Of a DNA stretch of 64,000 nucleotides, positions 8,206-16,701 are shown one piece after another (positions within the stretch are counted from its first letter, which is position 1; the number at the start of each line of letters is the position of its first letter). The DNA comes from Myxococcales bacterium (lineage in GTDB: Bacteria > Myxococcota_A > Polyangia > Haliangiales > Haliangiaceae). Where the stretch lies: NCBI GenBank assembly GCA_016717005.1, contig JADJUF010000039.1:1315003-1379002 (forward strand), given 5' to 3'. Both the position numbers and the translations under genes were made by a program. The notes under the pieces were generated by a model. It ran no database searches. It saw nothing but the letters and a program-made list of their open reading frames with translations, and was not told the origin of the DNA.

Positions 8206-10383
8206 ATGGAGACGCCACGCGGGCTCGACCGTCGCCAGTTCCGCGCCCACGCCCTCGACGGCGCGGCGCTGTTCTTCCAGCCCGCGACCGGCGTCCACGT
8301 CCGGGTCGCGACCGCGGCGACCCGCGCGCTGCGGCGGCAGGCGCCCCGGGTCGCGATGTTCGGCATCACCAACGCCTGCAACCTGACCTGCGGCTTCTGC
8401 TCGCGCGACGTGGCGCGCCCGAGCGCGTGGACGGTCGCGACCGCCGCCGCGGCGCTGCGCGGGCTGCACGACGCCGGCACGCTCGAGGTCGCGTACGGCG
8501 GCGGCGAGCCGTTCGCGTTCCGCGGCTTCGCCGAGCTGGTCGCCGAGCTCGACGCGACGACCGCGCTGGCGCAGCACGTCACCACCAACGGCACGCTGAT
8601 CCGCGCCGCGACCTGGGCGCCGTTCGCCGGCCGGCTGGGCCAGGTGCGCCTGTCGATCTACGACGACGTGCCGTGGCGCCCGGCGGTCGAGGTGCTCGCC
8701 GGGGCCGGCCAGCGCTGGGGCGCCAACCTGCTCGTCGACGCCGCGGCGCTGCCGACCCTGCCCGCGCGCCTGGCCGACCTCGCGGCCCGCGGCTGTCACG
8801 ACGCGTCGCTCCTGTCGTACGTCGGCCCCGAGCGCGCCCGCCACCTCGACGACGCCGGGCGCGCGCGCCTCGCGGCGATCATCGCCGACAGCCCCGTGGC
8901 CTGCCGGCTGTCGGTGTGCTTCGGCGACCGGGTCGCGGCGCCGCGGCTGCCGACCGGCGACGCCGGGGACTGCGGCGCCGGCCGCGACTTCGTCTCGATC
9001 ACGCCCGACCGCCAGGTCCAGAGCTGCTCGTTCCAGGACCGCGGCCTGCCGGGCGCGACCGCCGCCGAGATCCTCGCGGCCTGGCGGACCCAGCAGGCGC
9101 GCCTGGCGGCGCCGTCGCCGCGGGTCGGCTGCGCCCGGCTGCACCCGGTGACGGCGCCCCCCGCGGCGCCGCCGCCGATCGCGGTGTGGCAGGCGTTCTC
9201 GGGCAACAACAGCGGCGAGTGCGTGCTGGTCGCGACCTTCGCCACCGTCGCCGACGCCGACGCGTACCTGGCCGAGCTGACCCCGGGCTGGGTGCCCGAC
9301 GGCGGGTGCTCGCCCGCGTGGCAGCAGCTGTTCACCGACGAGGGCGTCGCCCAGGTCGCGACCGGGACGAGCTGGCCGAGCGACGAGGGCTCGCCGCGCG
9401 AGCTGGTGGCGATCGGCGCCTCGGTGCTGGCGGTCCAGTACGCCGTCGACGACGCGTTCCCCGAGCTGCGGGCCCTGGCGTGGAAGCGCGGCGCCGAGGT
9501 CGTGCCCGGCGGCGTCCACGTCCACGGCGACCTGACGCTGGTCGTCGCGGTGCGCTGCCGCGACGACGCCGACCGGGCCGCGCTGCTGGCCGCGGCCGCG
9601 CCCGGCTGGTTCGTCTACGACGAGGCCGAGCCGATGCGGTCGACCTACGCGCCGCTCGTCGCGTACCCCCACGGCGACGTCGTCGTCTTGCCGATGCCGA
9701 TCCTCGGCGGCGACGGCTCGCTGCCGACCCTGGTCGCGGCCCGGGACGCGGTGGCCCGGGTGGTCGGCGAGCGCGCCCACGCCGCGGAGATCTGCTTCAC
9801 CCGGCTCACCGAGGCCGAGCTGGTCGCGGCCAAGCAGCGCCTGGGGCGCCGCCCGCCGCGCGTCCCGCGGCTGTGGGTGTCGCTCTGGGGCGGCGACGGC
9901 GCCGATCGGGCGGCGGCGTTCGCCCGCAGCCTCGGCGGCGACCGGGTCACGGTCGCGGACGCCCACGTGCTGATCGATCCCGCGCCCGATCGCAAGCGCC
10001 TCGCGGTGCTGGCCTACCGCCGCGGCGCCACCGTCGACGTGATCGACAGCGAGCGCCTCGAGCTGACGGCCTCGCCGTGGTTCGAGGCGCCGCCGCCGAC
10101 CAAGGGCCGCCGCGAGCCCGAGCGCGGGTTCGATCGCGCGCACCTCGAGCCGACCTTGCGCGCCACCCTGCCGCGCGAGGCCGCGCTGACCGTGACCTGG
10201 GCCGAGCACCGGACCCGGCCGCCGCGGCCATCGATCACCGTCGTGACCGCGGCGCCCACCGCGGCGCTGGTCGCCCTGCGCGCCTACGCCGACGACGTCG
10301 GCGCCCGCCTCAACCTGTGGGCCGCCGAGGTCGATCCGGTCGGCGCGATGCTGCGACGCCTGCTGACCGCGCTCGATCGTTGA
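8206..10383 (+). CDS. radical SAM protein with large unknown C-terminal region
   Basis: A 725-residue protein. The radical SAM cluster motif CxxxCxxC is CNLTCGFC (about residues 59-66), followed by the GGE-type SAM-binding motif (YGGGEPFAF) and a barrel to about residue 270; a later CGAGRDFVSITPDRQVQSCSF segment resembles the twitch/SPASM position. Residues about 320-725 match no family I know and contain repeated alpha/beta stretches (GECVLVATFATVADADAYLAEL; SITVVTAAPTAALVALRAY) that suggest ferredoxin-like modules. It probably modifies a peptide or metabolite, but no precursor peptide is visible nearby. It converges with the deformylase gene, leaving 13 bp. Confidence 0.8.
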   Translation: METPRGLDRRQFRAHALDGAALFFQPATGVHVRVATAATRALRRQAPRVAMFGITNACNLTCGFCSRDVARPSAWTVATAAAALRGLHDAGTLEVAYGGGEPFAFRGFAELVAELDATTALAQHVTTNGTLIRAATWAPFAGRLGQVRLSIYDDVPWRPAVEVLAGAGQRWGANLLVDAAALPTLPARLADLAARGCHDASLLSYVGPERARHLDDAGRARLAAIIADSPVACRLSVCFGDRVAAPRLPTGDAGDCGAGRDFVSITPDRQVQSCSFQDRGLPGATAAEILAAWRTQQARLAAPSPRVGCARLHPVTAPPAAPPPIAVWQAFSGNNSGECVLVATFATVADADAYLAELTPGWVPDGGCSPAWQQLFTDEGVAQVATGTSWPSDEGSPRELVAIGASVLAVQYAVDDAFPELRALAWKRGAEVVPGGVHVHGDLTLVVAVRCRDDADRAALLAAAAPGWFVYDEAEPMRSTYAPLVAYPHGDVVVLPMPILGGDGSLPTLVAARDAVARVVGERAHAAEICFTRLTEAELVAAKQRLGRRPPRVPRLWVSLWGGDGADRAAAFARSLGGDRVTVADAHVLIDPAPDRKRLAVLAYRRGATVDVIDSERLELTASPWFEAPPPTKGRREPERGFDRAHLEPTLRATLPREAALTVTWAEHRTRPPRPSITVVTAAPTAALVALRAYADDVGARLNLWAAEVDPVGAMLRRLLTALDR

Positions 10384-10396
10384 CCGCGGGCGAGAT

Positions 10397-10972
10397 CTAC
10401 GAGCCGACCCGGGCGACCAGCGCGCGGACGCGCTCGACGAAGCCGGCCAGGTGGTAGCGCTCGAACTCGGTCCAGGTGGTGAGGGTGTTGGGGTCGGTGA
10501 CCCGATCGAGGAACAGCCGGCCGTCGAGGTGGTCGACCTCGTGCTGGTAGGTCGCGGCCTTGAGCCCGTGGACCACCTCGTCGATCTCGTGGCCGTGGCG
10601 ATCCCAGGCCCGCACGTGCAGGTGGACCGCGCGCGCGACCACGCCGCGCAGGTTGGGCACCGACAGGCAGCCCTCGTAGTTGTCGAAGCGCTCGTCGTCG
10701 ATCGGCGTCAGCACCGGGTTGACCAGCACCGTCAGCGGGATCGGCGGCTTGTACGGGTAGCGCGGGTTGTCCTTCACCTCGACCGCCGCGATCCGGATCG
10801 GCTCGTAGACCTGGATCGCCGCCAGCCCGGCGCCGTTGGCGTCGTGCATCGTCTCGATCAGATCGTCGATGAACTGCTGCATCGCCGGCGTCGCCAGCTC
10901 CGCGCGCGTCACCGCGCGCGCCTGCTGCCGCAGCACCGGGTGTCCGATCTGCGCGATCTTGCGGATGGCCAT
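10397..10972 (-). CDS. def: peptide deformylase
   Basis: A 191-residue metalloenzyme that removes formyl from the N-terminal Met of new proteins. All three family motifs are present: GAGLAAIQ (48-55, normally GxGLAAxQ), EGCLS (about 99-103, the Cys being a metal ligand) and QHEVDHLDG (about 143-151, HExxH). It lacks the usual partner fmt next door. The stop lies 13 bp from the convergent radical SAM gene. Confidence 0.95.
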   Translation of the reverse strand: MAIRKIAQIGHPVLRQQARAVTRAELATPAMQQFIDDLIETMHDANGAGLAAIQVYEPIRIAAVEVKDNPRYPYKPPIPLTVLVNPVLTPIDDERFDNYEGCLSVPNLRGVVARAVHLHVRAWDRHGHEIDEVVHGLKAATYQHEVDHLDGRLFLDRVTDPNTLTTWTEFERYHLAGFVERVRALVARVGS

Positions 10973-11102
10973 TGGCGCATCCTAGCGCGTCCGGGTCGGG
11001 GTCCGTCGCCTGGCCCCACGCCCGCGCGCGCCCCTCGACACGCCCACGTCACCGGCGGCGTTCTTCGGGTCGGACCGGCCCATCGGCGCTACCATCGCCC
11101 CG

Positions 11103-11495
11103 ATGTCGACGTGCCCGTTCTGCGCGCCCGAGCCGACGCGGGTGTTCCACGAGGACGCGCTGGTGCGCGCGCTGTGGGACGCGTTCCCGGTGGCGCCCGG
11201 CCACGCGCTGATCGTGCCGCGCCGCCACGTCGCGGACTGGTTCGACGCCACCGACGACGAGCGCGTGGCGCTGACCCGGACGCTCGACGTCGCCCGGGCC
11301 GCGGTCCAGGCGCGCCACCCCGCCGACGGGTTCACGATCGGGATCAACGCCGGGGTCGCGGCCGGCCAGACCGTGCCGCACCTGCACGTCCACCTGATCC
11401 CGCGGGTCGTCGGCGACGTCGCCGATCCGCGCGGCGGCGTCCGCTGGGTCGTGCCCGCGCGCGCCGACTACTGGAGCGCTCGGCGTGAGCGCTGA
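11103..11495 (+). CDS. HIT family hydrolase
   Basis: A 130-residue histidine-triad protein. The triad is HLHVHLIPR (about 97-105), preceded by FTIGINAGVAAGQTVP; the N-terminal CPFC starts a typical HIT Zn-site. Relatives hydrolyse dinucleoside polyphosphates or nucleoside phosphoramidates. The coding end overlaps the next GTG by 11 nt, so it is probably co-transcribed with the HNH gene. Confidence 0.92.
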   Translation: MSTCPFCAPEPTRVFHEDALVRALWDAFPVAPGHALIVPRRHVADWFDATDDERVALTRTLDVARAAVQARHPADGFTIGINAGVAAGQTVPHLHVHLIPRVVGDVADPRGGVRWVVPARADYWSARRER

Positions 11496-12585
11496 CGCCG
11501 GCGCGATCGCGTTCGGCGAGAAGGTGCTGGCGCTGCTCGACCAGGGCCGCTTCACCGCGACCTACAAGTTCGCGGTGCTGCTCGGGCTGATCGATCTGTG
11601 CCTCGAGGGCGTGACCACGACCGGCGCGGCCCCGACCATGGTCACGACCGCGCAGCTCGCCGCGAAGGTGACCGAGCTGTACTGGCCGCACACGGTGCCG
11701 TTCGGCGGGCGCGACGGCCGCGGCGACGGGGAGGTGCTGCGCCAGGTCCGCGGCGGCGGCGCCGAGATCCTCGACGCGATCGTCAGGTTTCGCGCCCAGC
11801 ACGCGCCCGATCGGACCGCGCCGCTGACCCGGTCGCGGCTCGCCGCGCCGGCCGCCTACGCGCGGCTGGTGCGCCAGGTCGAGTGGAAGCTGGTGCAGAT
11901 GCCGCTGCCGCGCCTGCAGCGGTTCGGCGCGGTCGACGACCGCTTCATCTACGACGTCGCGTGGGGGCAGGACGTCCGGCGCGGCGAGTTCCTCGACGAC
12001 GCCAGCTTCGACAACCGCCTGCACCTGGCGGAGGGCGCCGGCGATCACCTGGTGCGCCTGGCTGGCCTCGTGCGTCCGCTCCTGCAGCGGCGCTGGGCCG
12101 CCGACGTCGCGCGCATGAACCCGGACCTGATCGAGGACGCCGCGCTCGACGAGTTCCTGTTCGGCGTCGATCGCGTCCGGCTGGCGCCGGTGGTCGACGG
12201 CCTGCGCGAGCTCCAGGACGGCCGCTGCTTCTACTGCGCGGGACCGCTGCGCCGGCCCCAGGTCGATCACTTCATCCCGTGGGCGCGGGCGCCGCTCGAC
12301 GCGATCGAGAACCTGGTGCTGGCCGACGGCGCGTGCAACGGCGCCAAGCGCGACCACCTGGCCGCGGCCGAGCACGTCGAGCGCTGGGCGGCCCGCGCCC
12401 GCGACCGCGCCCGCGACCTGCGCGCCGTCGCCGACGCCGCGCGCTGGGATCACGGCGCCGCGCGCGTGCTCGGCATCGCCCGCGCGAGCTACCTGTACCT
12501 GCCGCGCTCGTCGCGGCTGTGGCAGGCGTCGGCCGCGTTCGTGCCGGCCGAGCCCGACCGCCTGGCCCGCGCGCTCGCGGCCTGA
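11485..12585 (+). CDS. HNH endonuclease domain protein
   Basis: A 366-residue protein with an HNH motif near residues 245-295: CFYCAGPLRRPQVDHFIPWAR, then NLVLADGACNGAKRDHL. The CxxC and CN..K positions fit the Zn-binding HNH fold, with His of DHF as the general base. The N-terminal 240 residues (YKFAVLLGLIDLCLEG..; WPHTVPFGG) match HNH proteins often found as lone or defence-linked nucleases. The GTG start at 11485 lies within the HIT gene. Substrate unknown. Confidence 0.85.
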   Translation: MSADAGAIAFGEKVLALLDQGRFTATYKFAVLLGLIDLCLEGVTTTGAAPTMVTTAQLAAKVTELYWPHTVPFGGRDGRGDGEVLRQVRGGGAEILDAIVRFRAQHAPDRTAPLTRSRLAAPAAYARLVRQVEWKLVQMPLPRLQRFGAVDDRFIYDVAWGQDVRRGEFLDDASFDNRLHLAEGAGDHLVRLAGLVRPLLQRRWAADVARMNPDLIEDAALDEFLFGVDRVRLAPVVDGLRELQDGRCFYCAGPLRRPQVDHFIPWARAPLDAIENLVLADGACNGAKRDHLAAAEHVERWAARARDRARDLRAVADAARWDHGAARVLGIARASYLYLPRSSRLWQASAAFVPAEPDRLARALAA

Positions 12586-12698
12586 CGGCGCCACCGGATC
12601 GGCCGTCACGCCGCTCGGCCTTGCGCGGGTCCGCGGTCGACCGCCGCGGGCTCAGATCATCGCGACGATCGACCGCGACCGCGCTACCCTGGCCGAGC

Positions 12699-13274
12699 AT
12701 GGTCTCGCCGCTCCACCGCCGCGCCACCTACGCCGACGTGCTGGCCGCGCCACGCCATCAGGTGGCGGAGATCATCGGCGGCGAACTACGGCTGACCCCG
12801 CGTCCGGCCGGGCCGCACGCGCTGGTGGCGTCGGTGCTCGGCGAGGAGCTCGGCCCACCGTTCCGTCGCGGACGCGGCGGCCCGGGTGGCTGGATCTTGC
12901 TCGACGAGCCCGAGCTCCACCTCGGCGCCGAGATCGTGGTGCCGGACCTGGCGGGCTGGCGGCGCGAACGGCTGCCGGCGGTCGGCGACGTCGCGTACTT
13001 CGAGCTCGCGCCCGACTGGCTGTGCGAGGTGCTGTCGAGGTCGACCGAGAAGACCGACCGCGCCGAGAAGCTCGGCATCTACGCGGCGGCCGGGGTCGGC
13101 CACGCCTGGCTGGTCAACCCGATCGCGCGGACGCTCGAGGTGATGCGCCGCCAGGGCTCGCAGTGGCTCGCCGTGGCGGTCCACAAGGACGGTGATCGGG
13201 TCCGCGCCGAGCCGTTCGACGCGATCGAGCTCGACCTGGCCCTGCTGTGGGCCGACCTCGCGCCACTGCCGTAG
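12699..13274 (+). CDS. Uma2 family (DUF820) restriction-fold nuclease
   Basis: A 191-residue Uma2 protein with the PD-(D/E)xK arrangement: VPDLAGW (Asp), CEVLS (Glu) and a Lys-rich KTDRAEK helix, then YAAAGVGHAWLVNP. Uma2 proteins are common, multi-copy and of uncertain role in cyanobacteria and myxobacteria. ATG 12699 begins MVSPLHRRATYADVLA, a typical N-terminus. The 113-bp upstream gap shows nothing else. Confidence 0.88.
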   Translation: MVSPLHRRATYADVLAAPRHQVAEIIGGELRLTPRPAGPHALVASVLGEELGPPFRRGRGGPGGWILLDEPELHLGAEIVVPDLAGWRRERLPAVGDVAYFELAPDWLCEVLSRSTEKTDRAEKLGIYAAAGVGHAWLVNPIARTLEVMRRQGSQWLAVAVHKDGDRVRAEPFDAIELDLALLWADLAPLP

Positions 13275-13342
13275 CCGCCCACGGCAAGCCCGCGGAAGGT
13301 CACCCTGGCCGCGCGCCGGCGCCCCCTGATACGCTCGGACGC

Positions 13343-14386
13343 ATGGGGGAATGGAAGCGCTGGACGCCACCAGTGGTGGCGGCCTTGGGTCTGCTCATCG
13401 GCCTGCTCGTGGTCGACTGGGTCGTCACCGACGTCGGCCTCGGCTCGCTCCACCTCGGCCCGCGCTCGAGCCAGCTGTGCGCCGGGAGCCACTGCGTCGA
13501 TGTCCGCAGCGGCGCGAGGACCTGGAACCTCATGTCGGGGATCGCGCTGGCGGTCGGGGTGCTGTCGGCGGTCGGGCTGATCATCGTCGCGGCGTTGCGG
13601 TTCCTCGGGACCGATCCGGGGCCGTTCGGCAGGGCGACCGCGTGGGCCTGCGCGGCGACGACCGTGTTCGCCCTGGTGGCCCTGGTGGCCGCGGCCCCCG
13701 ACGCGATCGGCGACTACGCCGCCGGCGGCCCGTTGACGGTCATCGCCGCGACGTTCGGGATCAGCGTGCGCACGAGCCGCGACAGCGCGTCCGCGTTTGG
13801 GTCCGGACGCTCGGCCCGACCGGTCCGCTCGGTGGCGACCGTGGTCGCCTCCCACGGCGGCGCCGCGAGCGCGGTCACCAGCGTGCCCCCGCGCGCGACC
13901 GCGGCCGCGTCGGCCAGCTCGGCAGGCGCGCCCACCGCGGCCCGGTCGCTGGTGGGCGCCGGGGTCTCGCACACCGGCGTGCGGTTCGTCGTCGTCGATG
14001 GTGCCCTGACCGCGACCGGGCTCGCGCTGCGCTTCGAGCGCAGCGTCGAGCGCACGATCGTCTGGGCCGACCTCGTCGAGGCGGTCGCCCGCCGCCTGCC
14101 ACCGGATCCCCCGCACGACAAGGCGACGTTCATCGACCTGGTCGTGGCCGATGGCGCGCCCGCGCGCCTGACCCCGGCGTCGCGGGTCGACTTCACCGCG
14201 CTGCCCGACGGCCAGGCCGCCAACACCCGCGAGAACTGGCGCCGGCTGGTGGCGCTCGCGCGCACGCACAACCCGGCGATCGCGATCGAGGCCGAGAGCG
14301 CCGACTTCTTCGCCGGCGGCCGCGACGCGCCGATGTTCACGGCGTGGAAGAAGTTCCTCGAGTGGGACCAGCGCTACGGCGCCTGA
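13343..14386 (+). CDS. membrane protein with C-terminal soluble domain, unknown
   Basis: A 347-residue protein with membrane segments near 9-29, 61-83, 97-117 and 124-146, then an Ala/Ser/Arg/Val linker and a soluble C-terminal domain (about 215-347) that begins GVRFVVVDGALTATGLALRFE and contains TIVWADLVEAVARRLPPDPP. The C-terminal part looks like a folded domain of a myxobacterial family, but I do not know its role. The end overlaps the convergent small lipoprotein gene by 13 bp. Confidence 0.7.
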   Translation: MGEWKRWTPPVVAALGLLIGLLVVDWVVTDVGLGSLHLGPRSSQLCAGSHCVDVRSGARTWNLMSGIALAVGVLSAVGLIIVAALRFLGTDPGPFGRATAWACAATTVFALVALVAAAPDAIGDYAAGGPLTVIAATFGISVRTSRDSASAFGSGRSARPVRSVATVVASHGGAASAVTSVPPRATAAASASSAGAPTAARSLVGAGVSHTGVRFVVVDGALTATGLALRFERSVERTIVWADLVEAVARRLPPDPPHDKATFIDLVVADGAPARLTPASRVDFTALPDGQAANTRENWRRLVALARTHNPAIAIEAESADFFAGGRDAPMFTAWKKFLEWDQRYGA

Positions 14387-14706
14387 ACGGCGGCGTCGAC
14401 GCCGACGCGCGCCGCCGCGGGACCATCGACGCCCGCGTCGACCGCGACCTCGACCTGATGCCGATCGAGCCGATCGAGGACGTCGGCCGGCATCGACCGG
14501 TCGCCACCGACGACGTGCCCCTCGGGCCGCCCGCCCTTCTGCTCGGCCTTGCGCGCGGCCCCTTGCGGGTCGGCGATGGTCGCCGCGGTGGCGACCGCGG
14601 TGGCGGCGGCCGCGACCACCGCCGGGTCCGGCCGCGGCGCGTTCCGGAGCGCCGGGCCGCCGCCGCACGCCGCCGCGACCGCGAGCACGCAGAAGATCCT
14701 CCGCAT
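14374..14706 (-). CDS. small lipoprotein, unknown
   Basis: A 110-residue product with a short signal and lipobox (VLAVAAACGGG), then an Ala/Val-rich stretch and an acidic C-terminus. A perfect AGGAGG lies 6 nt before the ATG, which is unusual here and supports translation. It overlaps the convergent membrane-protein gene. Confidence 0.6.
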   Translation of the reverse strand: MRRIFCVLAVAAACGGGPALRNAPRPDPAVVAAAATAVATAATIADPQGAARKAEQKGGRPEGHVVGGDRSMPADVLDRLDRHQVEVAVDAGVDGPAAARVGVDAAVQAP

Positions 14707-14834
14707 CGTCGGCCTCCTGGCCCGCGCCTGGACGGGCCTACCACCAGCGTAGCGCCGATCCAGCGTCGCGCGCTGCGGCGAGTCGTCACCGGCGACCGCG
14801 CGGCGGACCGGCGCGAACGGCGTACGATGGCGCG

Positions 14835-15917
14835 GTGACCGACGTCATCGAGCTCGCCGATCTTGAGCGGCTGGCGCGCGCGCGCCTGACCGACGTGGCC
14901 TGGGGCTACTACGCCAGCGGCGCCGACGACGAGCTGACGCTGGGCCGCAACGCCGCCGCGTACCGCGAGCTGGTGCTGCACTACCGGGTGCTGGTCGACG
15001 TGGCGCAGCGGCGCCTGGCGACGACGGTGCTCGGCCAGCCGGTCGAGCTGCCGGTGCTGGTCGCGCCGACCGCGTTCCATCGCCTGGCCCACGCCGACGG
15101 CGAGCTGGCCACCGCGCGCGGCGCCGGCGCCGCCGGCACGGTCATGATCCTCAGCACGCTGTCGAACACCCCGGTCGAGGACGTCGTCGCGGCCGCGGCC
15201 GGCCCGGTGTGGTTCCAGCTCTACGTCTACCGCGACCGCGGCCGGACCGAGGCGCTGGTCCGCCGGGTCGAGGCCGCCGGGTGCCAGGCGCTGGTGCTCA
15301 CCGTCGACGCGCCGCTGCTGGGCCAGCGCGTGCGCGACGTCCGCAACCGCTTCAGCCTGCCGGCCGGGCTCGACCTGGCCAACGTCGATGGCGACGTCGT
15401 CGCCGCCCGGACCGGCGAGATCGCCGAGTCGGGCCTGGCCGCGTACTTCGCCGCGCTGCTCGATCCGTCGCTGTCGTGGCGCGACGTCGCGTGGCTACGC
15501 GGCGTCACCCGCCTGCCGATCGTGATCAAGGGCGTGGTCCGGGCCGACGACGCCCGCCGCGCGGTCGACGCCGGCGTCGCCGCGGTGGTGGTGTCGAACC
15601 ACGGCGGCCGGCAGCTCGACACCTCGCCGGCCACGATCGAGGTGCTGCCGGCGGTGGCCGCGGCAGCGGCCGACGCGGTCGAGGTCTACGTCGACGGCGG
15701 CGTGCGCCGCGGGACCGACGTGGTCAAGGCGCTGGCCCGCGGCGCCCGCGCGGTGCTGATCGGCCGGCCGGTGCTGTGGGGCCTCGCCGTCGACGGCGCC
15801 GACGGCGTCGCCACCGCGCTGGCCATCCTGCGCCGCGAGCTCGACCTGGCCATGGCCCTGTGCGGGTGCCCCGACCTGGCCGGGATCACGCCCGACCTGC
15901 TCGACGGCGGGCGCTGA
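14835..15917 (+). CDS. FMN-dependent alpha-hydroxy-acid oxidase
   Basis: A 360-residue TIM-barrel flavoprotein of the glycolate oxidase / lactate oxidase / L-lactate dehydrogenase family. Visible are the N-terminal YYASGADDELT, the FMN strand VLVAPTAFHRLAH, WFQLYVYRDR, the Lys of IVIKGV and the active-site SNHGGRQLD (catalytic His and Arg), followed by YVDGGVRRGTDVVKALARGA for the FMN phosphate. It oxidises a 2-hydroxy acid to the keto acid; the exact substrate cannot be set from sequence. GTG start. Confidence 0.92.
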   Translation: MTDVIELADLERLARARLTDVAWGYYASGADDELTLGRNAAAYRELVLHYRVLVDVAQRRLATTVLGQPVELPVLVAPTAFHRLAHADGELATARGAGAAGTVMILSTLSNTPVEDVVAAAAGPVWFQLYVYRDRGRTEALVRRVEAAGCQALVLTVDAPLLGQRVRDVRNRFSLPAGLDLANVDGDVVAARTGEIAESGLAAYFAALLDPSLSWRDVAWLRGVTRLPIVIKGVVRADDARRAVDAGVAAVVVSNHGGRQLDTSPATIEVLPAVAAAAADAVEVYVDGGVRRGTDVVKALARGARAVLIGRPVLWGLAVDGADGVATALAILRRELDLAMALCGCPDLAGITPDLLDGGR

Positions 15918-15928
15918 GCTTCGGCCCG

Positions 15929-16648
15929 CTAGCGCGCCTTGCCCAGCTCGACCGCGACCTTCGCGCCCCAGGCCAGGCCGGCGCGGGACGGCACCGCCTG
16001 GTACGCGAGGAGCTCGACGCCGGCCTTGGCGGCGGCCCGCAGCGCGGCGCCGTAGGCGGGGTCGATCTCGTCGGCCGGGCGCACGCGCGTGCAGCCGCCG
16101 CGCGCGACGACGAACAGCAGCGCGGTGCGGTAGCCCTGCTTGCGCAGCCCGCGCAACGCCGCGAGGTGGCGGACGCCGCGCTCGGTGACCGAGTCGGGGA
16201 AGATCGCCAGCCCGCCGCCGCCGCCGTCCATCGTGACGGTCTTGACCTCGACGAAGCAGCGCTCCTTGTTCCGGGCGCCCTTCATCAGCAGGAAGTCCAG
16301 GCGCGAGTCGCCGGCCGTGGCCTCGCGCCGGACCTTGCCGTAGCCGTCGAGCTCCGGGATCGCGTGCGCCTCGAGCGCGGCCGCGACCAGCGCGTTCGAG
16401 CGGGTCGGGTTGACGCTGATCAGCGCGCCGCCGACCTAGGCCAGCTCCCAGCCCCAGTCGAGCGTGCCGCCGGTCTTGCGCTGCACCCAGACCCGGCCGC
16501 CGACCTCCATGCACGTGCGCATCGAGCCGGGGTTGGGGCAGTGGGCGGTGACCACCGTGCGGCTGGCGGTCAGCTCGACGTCGGCGAAGAACCGCTGGTA
16601 GCGCGCCACCAGGCGGCCCTCGACCAGCGGCGGCGTGTAGGCGAGCAC
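15929..16648 (-). pseudogene. sfsA: sfsA interrupted by an in-frame amber stop
   Basis: Both pieces lie in one frame. 16648-16439 gives MLAYTPPLVEGRLVARYQRF..HCPNPGSMRTC..DWGWELA, then TAG at 16438-16436, then VGGALISVNPTRSNALVAAA..GDSRLDFLL, EVKTVTM, FPDSVTERGVRHL and VELLAYQ to 15929. Joined, this is a complete 240-codon SfsA, a DNA-binding, nuclease-like protein linked to maltose regulation in E. coli. Only the TAG breaks it, at a place where E. coli SfsA reads on between WEL and CVN. A single substitution, a sequencing error or readthrough could explain it. No frameshift or deletion is evident. Confidence 0.85.
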
Positions 16649-16701
16649 CGGCGCACCCTAACGCGAAACCTCGCCGGGGCCAGCGCTGGTACCATCGCGC
16701 C

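Noticed and set aside
6205..10209. Very long open frame on the minus strand (1334 codons), and a similar one on the plus strand from 6663
   Set aside because: Both run across the opposite strands of PPK2 and the radical SAM gene; they are Arg/Gly/Pro-rich and have no domain. In sequence this G+C-rich, antisense frames stay open by chance.
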